Source: Bacillota bacterium (GTDB lineage Bacteria; Bacillota; Bacilli; Alicyclobacillales; Alicyclobacillaceae). From it: a stretch of 11,305 nt of DNA. The notes beneath the pieces are model-generated. The model made no database searches and was not told where the DNA came from. It was given only the letters and a program-made list of their open reading frames with translations. Shown here piece by piece: positions 1 to 5,923 of this stretch. Position 1 is the stretch's first letter. Each line of letters starts with the position of its first letter. Where the stretch lies: the NCBI GenBank assembly GCA_021816665.1, contig JAKAXI010000032.1, positions 1 to 11,305 on the forward strand, given 5' to 3'. Both the position numbers and the translations under genes were made by a program.

Positions 1-649
1 CGAGAATGACCTCAGTGGCAAACATCACACCGCCGATGGGGGCGTTGAACGTGGCAGCAATACCGGCTCCGGCTCCGCACGCGACCATCAGGCGCAGATA
101 CCGTTCCGGGAGACCGAGGTACTGACCAAAGATTGAGCCGAACGCAGAGCCAATCTGCACGATGGGGCCTTCGCGCCCGACCGAACCGCCGGACCCGATG
201 TTAAGCGCTGAGGCGATTGACTTCACGACGACCACGCGGCCGCGGATCTTGCTCCCGTTTTCGGCGATGGCTGCCATGACCTCCGGGACACCGTGACCTT
301 TTGCCTCTGGCGCGAAGTACTTCACAATGAAACTGACAATAATTAGGCCAATGACAGGTAAAAGCAGTACGTCGGCGCGTCCCATAAACGAAAACTGAGG
401 CTTCAACTGCCCAAAAAACAGGAATTGAAACACTTTGATGAGTTTCCGGAAGCCGACCGCTCCAAATCCACCGGCCAGCCCGATCAACACAGCATAAAGG
501 AGCAACACCAATGGCTCTGGTATCAAGTATGTGAGACGCCCGTGCACACCTTTGCGAGGCGTGGGGGGCTGTTTGGCTGACGATTGTTTTCCTGCGCTAC
601 GGTTCGTTATAGCACTGTCTGTAGTCGTGGGTGTCGCGTTCCCAGACAC
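1..649 (-). CDS. ClC-family chloride channel/antiporter, C-terminal part outside window
   Basis: Integral membrane protein moving chloride (or another anion) across the cytoplasmic membrane. The visible 216 residues begin with a Ser/Thr/Pro/Lys-rich cytoplasmic N-terminus of about 45 residues, followed by membrane helices. The ClC signatures are present: GHGVPE (the GSGIP position, with His where Ser is usual), GSGGSVGREGP with the gating glutamate at about residue 160, and FNAPIGGVMFATEV, where the position of the E. coli proton glutamate E203 is Val. I read the Val as favouring a channel-like or uncoupled type, but this is inference. The GTG start at 649 is chosen because a run of AGGGAGGGGGGAG lies just upstream and the reading frame has no better start before the speA stop 30 nt away. 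It is probably the last visible gene of the ywhD-speA operon. Family membership is secure; ion and mechanism are not known. Confidence 0.93.
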   Translation of the reverse strand, partial: MSGNATPTTTDSAITNRSAGKQSSAKQPPTPRKGVHGRLTYLIPEPLVLLLYAVLIGLAGGFGAVGFRKLIKVFQFLFFGQLKPQFSFMGRADVLLLPVIGLIIVSFIVKYFAPEAKGHGVPEVMAAIAENGSKIRGRVVVVKSIASALNIGSGGSVGREGPIVQIGSAFGSIFGQYLGLPERYLRLMVACGAGAGIAATFNAPIGGVMFATEVIL

Positions 650-679
650 TACGTCTCCCCCCTCCCTCTTTGCGCGCGT

Positions 680-2248
680 TTAGACCCGTGGTCGACCCTG
701 CACCACTTTGACGTGACGAATTTCCGGGTCATCCGGCCCTTGCACCGGCAACCCTGCCCGTAAGTTTTCCTCAATATAGTCTATGTTGTCCTGTGTAACG
801 ACTTCACCCGGCAGCAGAATGGGAATGCCCGGGGGATAGACCATGATCATCTCCGCGATCGTTCGCCCAACCGATTCACCGATTGGCACGACTTCCGTCT
901 TGGCGTAAAACGCCTCGCGTGGCGACATCCTCAACTCGGGCATGGACGGCGCCTGCACAGGCATCAAGTGCAGGTCTGTGCGGTCGCGGTACGACGCCGC
1001 GATATTCGACAGTGCGTCGACCAACTGGTCTACGTCGTCCTTCGTGTCACCCCAGGAGATAATGCACAAAATGTTGTATAGGTCGCTCAACTCGACCTCA
1101 ATATTGAACTCTTCTCGCAGCATTCGCTCCACGTCGTACCCACGCAGTCCCAGCTTGCGGACCGACACTGTGAGTTTCGTGGGGTCAAGCGCAAAGGTCG
1201 CGCTGTCGGTGAGAATTTCTTTGCCGACGCAGTACAGCCCCTCAATGTCGTTGATCCGCTTGCGCGCATTCTCCGCCAGCGCAATCGCGGTGGCTATGCG
1301 CTCATGCCCAAACAGCGCGAGCTCTCGCCGAGCCACGTCCAGCGACGCGAGCAGGAGATAAGATGTGGACGTCGTCGTGAGCATACTCATCACGACTTGC
1401 ACGTGCCTTGGATCGACTAGCCCCGCACGAACATTGAGTACGCTCGACTGCGTCAGAGACCCGCCTAGCTTGTGCACGCTGGTGGCGGCCATGTCTGCTC
1501 CTGCATCCATTGCCGACACCGGCAGGTCGCTGTGAAAGTGCGTCAACACACCGTGCGCCTCATCGACAAGCACTGGCACCCCCCGCCGATGCGCAGCTTC
1601 AACAATCGAGACTAAATCCGCAGAAACGCCGAAGTAGGTCGGATTAATGACGACCAGTGCCTTTGCGTCAGGGTGTGCCGCTAAACCCGCTTCCACGACT
1701 TCGACGGACAGCCCGTGGGCAATCCCTAGATTTGTGTCAACTTCCGGGTGCAAGAACACTGGCCGCGCATCAGCCAACATAATCGCTGTCAATACGGACT
1801 TGTGCACATTGCGCGGGACAAGGATTGTATCTCCGGGTCCAACCGTAGACAGTACCATGGCCATAATCGCCGTGCTTGTGCCTTGGACAGAGAAATATGT
1901 CGCGTCCGCGCCGAACGCTTCGGCTGCCAATTCCTGCGCCTGCTTGATCGCGCCTGTCGGGTGATGCAAGTCGTCGAGGGGCGCGATGTTGATGAGGTCA
2001 AGGGCCAAAGCATCTTCGCCCATCAACTGTTGAAACGTCGGCTCCATCCCGCGTCCGCGCTTGTGCCCGGGGATGTGGAACTGCACGGGCTGTCTGGCCG
2101 CGTGCCGAAGGAGCGTACTGAAAAGCGGTGTCTCTTGCTGTGGCAACCTGCCGCCCTCCTGTTCCTGACCGGGCACAGACGCTGAAGCGGTCTGCCACGG
2201 CTGCTCCGGTTGTCCCTGTTTCGCTTCGAGGTCTATGTGTGTCGTCAT
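680..2248 (-). CDS. speA: Arginine decarboxylase, SpeA type (PLP-dependent Orn/Lys/Arg decarboxylase)
   Basis: Cytoplasmic PLP enzyme expected to convert arginine to agmatine, the first step of putrescine and spermidine synthesis. With the ATG at 2248 it has 522 residues. Visible motifs are FHIPGHKRG (near residues 57-65), the NVHKS segment (K150), DEAHG (229-233, the Asp that contacts the PLP ring nitrogen) and SVHKLGGSLTQSS with the Schiff-base lysine K260. The whole chain, including the ELSDLYNILCI and VYPPGIPI segments of the C-terminal domain, resembles what I recall of Bacillus SpeA. The ATG overlaps the ywhD stop (ATGA), suggesting translational coupling, but its ribosome binding site is weak. 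An in-frame TTG at 2146 preceded by GGAGG would give 488 residues, close to Bacillus SpeA, and removes a Gln/Glu-rich extension of 34 residues; it is a serious alternative. Lysine as substrate cannot be excluded. Confidence 0.93.
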   Translation of the reverse strand: MTTHIDLEAKQGQPEQPWQTASASVPGQEQEGGRLPQQETPLFSTLLRHAARQPVQFHIPGHKRGRGMEPTFQQLMGEDALALDLINIAPLDDLHHPTGAIKQAQELAAEAFGADATYFSVQGTSTAIMAMVLSTVGPGDTILVPRNVHKSVLTAIMLADARPVFLHPEVDTNLGIAHGLSVEVVEAGLAAHPDAKALVVINPTYFGVSADLVSIVEAAHRRGVPVLVDEAHGVLTHFHSDLPVSAMDAGADMAATSVHKLGGSLTQSSVLNVRAGLVDPRHVQVVMSMLTTTSTSYLLLASLDVARRELALFGHERIATAIALAENARKRINDIEGLYCVGKEILTDSATFALDPTKLTVSVRKLGLRGYDVERMLREEFNIEVELSDLYNILCIISWGDTKDDVDQLVDALSNIAASYRDRTDLHLMPVQAPSMPELRMSPREAFYAKTEVVPIGESVGRTIAEMIMVYPPGIPILLPGEVVTQDNIDYIEENLRAGLPVQGPDDPEIRHVKVVQGRPRV

Positions 2249-2727
2249 GAGGCGTCCGTCTCTGTGACCGCAGCCTTCAAGTCGTGAGCGGCGTGAGTCC
2301 ACAACTCCGGTCGAACCGACTGTAGAAAATTGACCAGTCGCGACTTCACCTCAACCGGGACGCGCGATACATCTACTTGGCCCTTCACTGCTTTTTCCAT
2401 CTGGTTGACTTGCTCGGCGAGCGACTTATACCCCACTTTAGCCGTTTCATCTAAGTGCAGAGCGAACGTCGTTAAGCCGTAGTAACCCTGAACCCCACCT
2501 TCGAATCTGTGCAAGGTCACCCAAAACCCCCATACAAGGCGCGGGTCCGGCACTTCGTCGAGGTTTTTCACGAACTGCATGCCGCGTTCAAGGTTGCTCT
2601 TCCCGTGGATCGCGCCGTTGTCGATGAACACCCGTTCGCCATCCACAAACACAACTGACAACCCCCGCATCGAGTCGTCCACACCTGACCCATGTTTGGA
2701 TTGACTTGTCAGGTTTAACTTCTGCAT
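2245..2727 (-). CDS. ywhD: YwhD family protein
   Basis: A 160-residue soluble protein without signal peptide or membrane segment. It matches my recollection of B. subtilis YwhD along most of its length: an AFIDMGAMHARS-like stretch (here FIDNGAIHGKS), then EVPDPRLVWGFWVTL, a GYYGLTTF segment, GYKSLAEQVNQMEKAVKG, and an end like LVNFLQSVRPELWTHAAHDL. The biochemical role of the family is not known to me. The ATG at 2727 is chosen because AGGGAGGG stands 6 nt before it; an upstream in-frame ATG at 2748 would place this site inside the coding region. It is first in the operon after the promoter at 2783-2811, and its stop codon overlaps the speA start, so its product may be made together with the decarboxylase. 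Confidence 0.88.
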   Translation of the reverse strand: MQKLNLTSQSKHGSGVDDSMRGLSVVFVDGERVFIDNGAIHGKSNLERGMQFVKNLDEVPDPRLVWGFWVTLHRFEGGVQGYYGLTTFALHLDETAKVGYKSLAEQVNQMEKAVKGQVDVSRVPVEVKSRLVNFLQSVRPELWTHAAHDLKAAVTETDAS

Positions 2728-2756
2728 GCGCGACCCTCCCTGTGACATGAGAATGA

Positions 2757-2774
2757 GACGTCTCCGTAGACGTC
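2757..2774 (-). promoter_or_regulatory. Perfect leader hairpin upstream of ywhD
   Basis: On the minus strand GACGTCT, a four-base loop ACGG and AGACGTC form a perfect 7-bp stem starting about two bases after the predicted transcription start. An overlapping inverted repeat, GTAGAC-tggac-GTCTAC (2766-2782), straddles the start point, and GAGACGTCTC (2755-2764) is itself a palindrome. The arrangement could be an operator or an mRNA 5' stabiliser. No T tract follows, so it is not an intrinsic terminator. Confidence 0.45.
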
Positions 2775-2782
2775 CAGTCTAC

Positions 2783-2811
2783 ATTCTACCCCGACTCTCG
2801 CGCGATGTCAC
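2783..2811 (-). promoter_or_regulatory. Predicted sigma-A promoter for ywhD-speA-ClC operon
   Basis: On the minus strand GTGACA (5 of 6 to the -35 consensus) is followed by exactly 17 nt and TAGAAT (5 of 6 to the -10 consensus). Transcription would begin near 2776, about 50 nt before the ywhD start. It lies in the 156-bp gap between the divergent ywhD and SpoIID-like genes. I found no convincing promoter for the plus-strand gene in the same gap; a sporulation sigma factor could serve it. Confidence 0.65.
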
Positions 2812-2883
2812 ATACCTCTGCATGTTCCTTTTCGAACAGGGAAAGTTAGTGGCAAAACCAGACTGGAAAGCAAGGGGAGGACT

Positions 2884-3513
2884 ATGACCGACTTGAAACG
2901 GCTGTGGGTTGGCTTGGCGGGCGCCGTCGTCGCGTTCGCCAGTTTAGGCCCGACGGCAAACGCACAAGTGTACACCATCGACAACACCGCTCAGCCGGCT
3001 GTAATCCGCGTCGCCATCCGGGGTCTCAACCCAAGCGGCGAACCAGACCCGCGCGGGCGCATTGAATGGGTGCAGACCGTTCCGTTCGAACAGTACTGCG
3101 AAGATGTGCTGCCAAACGAGTGGATTCCTTCGTGGAACACCGAGTCACTGAAGGCCGGAGCGATGGCCATCAAGATGTTCGCCTGGTACCACCACTTGCA
3201 CCCCGTTACGATCGATGGGTTCACGTTTGACGTGGACAACACCGTGAATTTCCAAACGTTTCGCTACATGTCTGAGCAACCGATGACAAACCGCGCTGTG
3301 CAGGCTGTCCGCAGGTTTGCGTACGTCCGGCCGGACGGCGAGATCATCGAACTGAACTACCGCGCCGGCAACCCACAAGACCCAAACTGGCAGTACCGCA
3401 ACGCGCAGAAAATGGCCCAGTGGGGCAGCGAGTACTGGGCAGAACAAGGCCGCAATTACGTTCAGATTCTGCAGTTCTACTACATGGACCGTGCGCTTCG
3501 TCAGTACGGTTGA
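2884..3513 (+). CDS. Exported SpoIID/LytB-domain protein
   Basis: Probable exported protein of 209 residues related to SpoIID, the lytic transglycosylase that trims peptidoglycan during engulfment in sporulation. Residues 1-28 form a signal peptide (KR, hydrophobic stretch, ANA cleavage site). The SpoIID domain core runs from about residue 65: FEQYCEDVLPNEW, in which E79 aligns with the catalytic glutamate of the family, then WNTESLKAGAMAIKMFAW with the same spacing as SpoIID. The C-terminal WGSEYWAEQGRNYVQILQFYY is the usual family ending (SQ-G--MA--G-SY--IL--YY). It is shorter than SpoIID itself (about 340 residues), so it is a minimal version rather than the orthologue. The ATG is preceded by AAGGGGAGG. 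A second exported protein follows after 41 nt. Activity is inferred only from the retained residue. Confidence 0.88.
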   Translation: MTDLKRLWVGLAGAVVAFASLGPTANAQVYTIDNTAQPAVIRVAIRGLNPSGEPDPRGRIEWVQTVPFEQYCEDVLPNEWIPSWNTESLKAGAMAIKMFAWYHHLHPVTIDGFTFDVDNTVNFQTFRYMSEQPMTNRAVQAVRRFAYVRPDGEIIELNYRAGNPQDPNWQYRNAQKMAQWGSEYWAEQGRNYVQILQFYYMDRALRQYG

Positions 3514-3554
3514 GGAGCATAGAGACAGTGTTTGACCGTAAAGGAGGCTGTTTT

Positions 3555-4349
3555 GTGAGTCGTCACGTTCCCATCAAGCAGATTGTCCGAATCAGCGCAG
3601 GAGCCCTCGCAGCGACTGTGCTGTCACTTTCGATGTTGCCCTCTGCCGACCTGCTTGGCGCACAACACCTTTGGGGCGCAGAGACAGCACAAGCGGCGAC
3701 TGGAACACAAGCGCCTGTGGGCCAAAACACTCTACAAGGTGTGCAACCGGGCGTCGCCCCAGGTGGAACCGGGGCACCTCCCGCACAACCTGCGCCGCCT
3801 CGAGCCACCACGCCTACGCCGGGAACTGCACAGCCCACACAACCCGCGCCGCCACCCCCACCCACACCTACACCGGGACCTGCTCCAGAGACATCACCGT
3901 CTGTACCGAGCCTAGATAAACCTTGGCCGCGAAGCGCAAAGTTGCGGATCAAAGTGATCGACGGTCGGAGCCTCAAACCCCTGGCCGGGGCAGAAGTGGT
4001 CGTCATTGAGAGCGAACAACGCCTGCGCACCGATCAGGACGGATATACACCGTGGTTTGACGCGCCGTTGATCCGGGACCCGCGCTACCGCCCTATGGTC
4101 CAGGAACTGCATGGGCAACTCGGCGTGATCGCCTATAAGAACGGGTATCGGGATTCCGTTCACATGGGCATTCGCCTGAACCCGGGCGTCGAGTCAGAGA
4201 CCACGGTCTGGATGTACAAGCTTGGCCCCGGCGACGTGCGGATCGAACCCGTTTTGTACCAAGAGCCGTTCCATCATCTCTGGCTGATCCGACTCGCCGA
4301 CCGATATCGCGACCGCAGCCAGTTAGGAGAAGGATTTCAGAAACCCTAA
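3555..4349 (+). CDS. Exported protein with proline-rich linker and carboxypeptidase-regulatory-like domain
   Basis: A 264-residue protein of unknown function. Residues 1 to about 47 look like a signal peptide or N-terminal membrane anchor (VPIKQIVR, then a hydrophobic stretch, ending in AETAQA). Residues 50-125 form an extended Pro/Thr/Ala/Gln-rich linker with runs such as PAPPPPPTPTPGPAP, typical of surface proteins that span the wall. From about residue 128 (AKLRIKVIDG--LKPLAGAEVVV) the chain has the pattern of a CarboxypepD_reg-type beta sandwich, with the TDQDGYTPWF turn and a YKNGYRD strand. The GTG at 3555 is chosen because AAAGGAGG lies 7 nt upstream; the open frame extends further left only over the SpoIID-like gene. 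The 41-nt spacing suggests co-transcription with that gene. Its stop overlaps that of the convergent aminotransferase gene. Confidence 0.82.
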   Translation: MSRHVPIKQIVRISAGALAATVLSLSMLPSADLLGAQHLWGAETAQAATGTQAPVGQNTLQGVQPGVAPGGTGAPPAQPAPPRATTPTPGTAQPTQPAPPPPPTPTPGPAPETSPSVPSLDKPWPRSAKLRIKVIDGRSLKPLAGAEVVVIESEQRLRTDQDGYTPWFDAPLIRDPRYRPMVQELHGQLGVIAYKNGYRDSVHMGIRLNPGVESETTVWMYKLGPGDVRIEPVLYQEPFHHLWLIRLADRYRDRSQLGEGFQKP

Positions 4350-5539
4350 AGAAGACAGTCTGGCAGACGGAGCGCCGCATGCACCTGCGCGACGCGCTCC
4401 GCTGCTTCTGCCAACCGTCCTTCTGGCGTCAACAAGCCAATACGGACGTGGTTGTCCCCTTGTTCACCAAAACCACGTCCAGGCGCAACCGCCACATCGA
4501 CCTGCTCGAACAGCAGGTCAGCGTACTCTGACGAGTTGAGTCCCGTTGGGACAGGCATCCAGGCAAAAAACGAGCCTTTTGGCGGAGGACAGTGGATTCC
4601 GTGGGCAGTGAGCGCACCGACCCACGCGTTTCGGCGACGTTCATATGTCGCCCGGAGGTCACGGACGCAGTCCTGCGGTCCTAGCAGCGCGGCAATTGCC
4701 GCGCGTTGGACTGCCGGAAAAAGAGAGACGTAGTAGTGGTCTTGCAGCAGGTTAATCGCTGCGATCACGTCCCGCCGACCGACCGCAAACGCCACTCGCC
4801 AGCCGGCCATATTGAACGTCTTGCTCAGTGTGTAGATCTCGATGCCAGCCTCTTTGGCTCCCTCTGCTTGCAGAAAGGACGGCGGCTTGACGCCATCAAA
4901 ACCAATCGCGCCGTACGCAAAGTCGTGGACCACCAGTGTACCGTGGCTGCTCGCGACTTCGGCGCACTTGGCAAAGTAATCAAGCGTGGCAACTGCACCT
5001 GTTGGGTTGTTGGGGTAGTTGAGAAAGAGCAGTTTCGCTTTTTGCCAGTCCGTTGTGGACACCGCCTCGAGGTCAGGCAGAAAGCGGTTGTCCGGCGTGA
5101 GCGGGAGTTTTACCATCCGTCCCCCCGCGAGCGCAACCCCACTCCAGTAGTCGGGATAACCAGGGTCCGGGACCAGCGCAACGTCGCCAGCGTCTAGGTA
5201 AATCTCGCTAAGTTCGACGAGTCCAGCCTTGCCCCCGAACAGAATCGCTACCTCATGCTCCGGATGCAGGGTCACCCCATATTCGCGCAAGTAAAATTCC
5301 GCTACGGCTTCTTTCAGCGACGGCAGACCGGAAAACGGCGCATAGCGGTGTGTTGCCGGGTCAAGTGCAGCTTCTCGCAGCGCCTCGACGATGTGCGACG
5401 CAGTCGGCAGGTCCGGGTTTCCCTGACCCAGGTTAATGACGTCGCGTCCCGCCTGCACCGCCTGCAGCACTCGGCTGCTGAGTTGCGCAAAAAACTGTTC
5501 TGGTAAGCGCTCCATCCGCTTTGCCATTTGCAATCCCAT
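4346..5539 (-). CDS. mtnE: Class I/II aminotransferase, MtnE (methionine salvage) type
   Basis: Cytoplasmic PLP aminotransferase of 397 residues (fold type I). Motifs: INLGQGNPDLPT at 35-46, PDPGYPDYWSG, NYPNNPTGA with N178, HDFAYGAIGF with D206 and Y209, SKTFNMAGWR with the PLP lysine K240 and R248, and PPKGSFFAWMPVP near the C-terminus. The order and wording match my recollection of B. subtilis MtnE (YkrV, 398 residues), which transaminates 2-keto-4-methylthiobutyrate to methionine; related enzymes are annotated as LL-diaminopimelate aminotransferases, and no other mtn gene is present, so the substrate is inferred. The ATG at 5539 follows GGAGGAG at 5 nt; the open frame upstream is non-coding in character. 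It lies 49 nt after the small gene 5589-5843 and a hairpin with an anti-SD sequence covers that gap. Family certain, substrate moderate. Confidence 0.9.
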   Translation of the reverse strand: MGLQMAKRMERLPEQFFAQLSSRVLQAVQAGRDVINLGQGNPDLPTASHIVEALREAALDPATHRYAPFSGLPSLKEAVAEFYLREYGVTLHPEHEVAILFGGKAGLVELSEIYLDAGDVALVPDPGYPDYWSGVALAGGRMVKLPLTPDNRFLPDLEAVSTTDWQKAKLLFLNYPNNPTGAVATLDYFAKCAEVASSHGTLVVHDFAYGAIGFDGVKPPSFLQAEGAKEAGIEIYTLSKTFNMAGWRVAFAVGRRDVIAAINLLQDHYYVSLFPAVQRAAIAALLGPQDCVRDLRATYERRRNAWVGALTAHGIHCPPPKGSFFAWMPVPTGLNSSEYADLLFEQVDVAVAPGRGFGEQGDNHVRIGLLTPEGRLAEAAERVAQVHAALRLPDCLL

Positions 5540-5544
5540 GCATA

Positions 5545-5585
5545 CTCCTCCATAGACAGCGTGTCCAGGAGGACTTTCCGCTGTC
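5545..5585 (-). promoter_or_regulatory. Hairpin with anti-Shine-Dalgarno sequence before the aminotransferase gene
   Basis: On the minus strand, four bases after the stop of the upstream gene, GACAGCG and CGCTGTC form a perfect 7-bp stem (arms 5579-5585 and 5555-5561) with an inner GTCC-TCCT-GGAC stem. The apical part contains TCCTCC, exactly complementary to the GGAGGA of the ribosome binding site (5546-5551) 16 nt further on. The two pairings exclude each other in part, so the element could switch translation. There is no T tract, so it is not an intrinsic terminator. Function is inference. Confidence 0.4.
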
Positions 5586-5588
5586 GAA

Positions 5589-5843
5589 TCAACGTTCAAA
5601 CTTCGCCACAATCTCCGCAGCACCCGTGTCGTCGCCTGCCAACTCTTTTGCGGTCGCTTCACTTCCCCACGACTGAAGCGCAGCCAGGGCGTCATCGTAG
5701 GAATTGTACAAGGTCGGGTACGAGTAGCCCGCAGGGTGTCTCTCGCAATTTTGAATGACGACTTGCCATGTTCCTTCGCTGGTCTGATGGACTGCATACG
5801 GCAGTCCATGAATTTCTCGCATTGGCACGCCTCGAAAGCGCAT
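5589..5843 (-). CDS. Small hypothetical protein, 84 residues
   Basis: Not recognised. The ATG at 5843 is preceded by GGAGGG at 10 nt, which supports it over the in-frame ATG at 5861 and GTG at 5867. The product is soluble, with no signal peptide or membrane segment. Residues 1-40 suggest two or three beta strands (YAVHQTSEGTWQVVIQNC, with one cysteine), then a Tyr-rich stretch (AGYSYPTLYNSYDD) leading into an amphipathic helix (DALAALQSWG) and an acidic/alanine-rich C-terminus. It sits between rodA (80 nt upstream) and the aminotransferase gene (49 nt downstream) on the same strand, so it is probably co-transcribed with both. The codon use and a proper ribosome binding site argue for a real gene. 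No function is proposed. Confidence 0.62.
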   Translation of the reverse strand: MRFRGVPMREIHGLPYAVHQTSEGTWQVVIQNCERHPAGYSYPTLYNSYDDALAALQSWGSEATAKELAGDDTGAAEIVAKFER

Positions 5844-5923
5844 CACTGGCGGTCCCTCCATGTTCACTAGATACCGCTAGCGTGTCCCTGCCGCCATGAG
5901 GGTATGTGGCGTCGTTGGAGGTG

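Noticed and set aside
942..1361. Long open frame on the plus strand opposite speA.
   Set aside because: It is antisense to a clearly conserved enzyme, has no ribosome binding site of note and a serine/arginine-rich composition typical of a shadow of GC-rich coding DNA.
2812..2883. Search for a sporulation-type promoter in front of the SpoIID-like gene.
   Set aside because: Partial CATA and GCATG matches exist, but none has both elements at correct spacing, so no promoter is called.
3563..4030. Minus-strand frame with glycine/valine-rich repeats.
   Set aside because: It is the reverse complement of the proline-rich linker of the exported protein, which explains its repeats.
5844..5923. CGCCA/TGGCG inverted repeat after the rodA stop as a possible terminator.
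   Set aside because: Five base pairs with a 10-nt loop and no T tract; more likely chance within an operon spacer.
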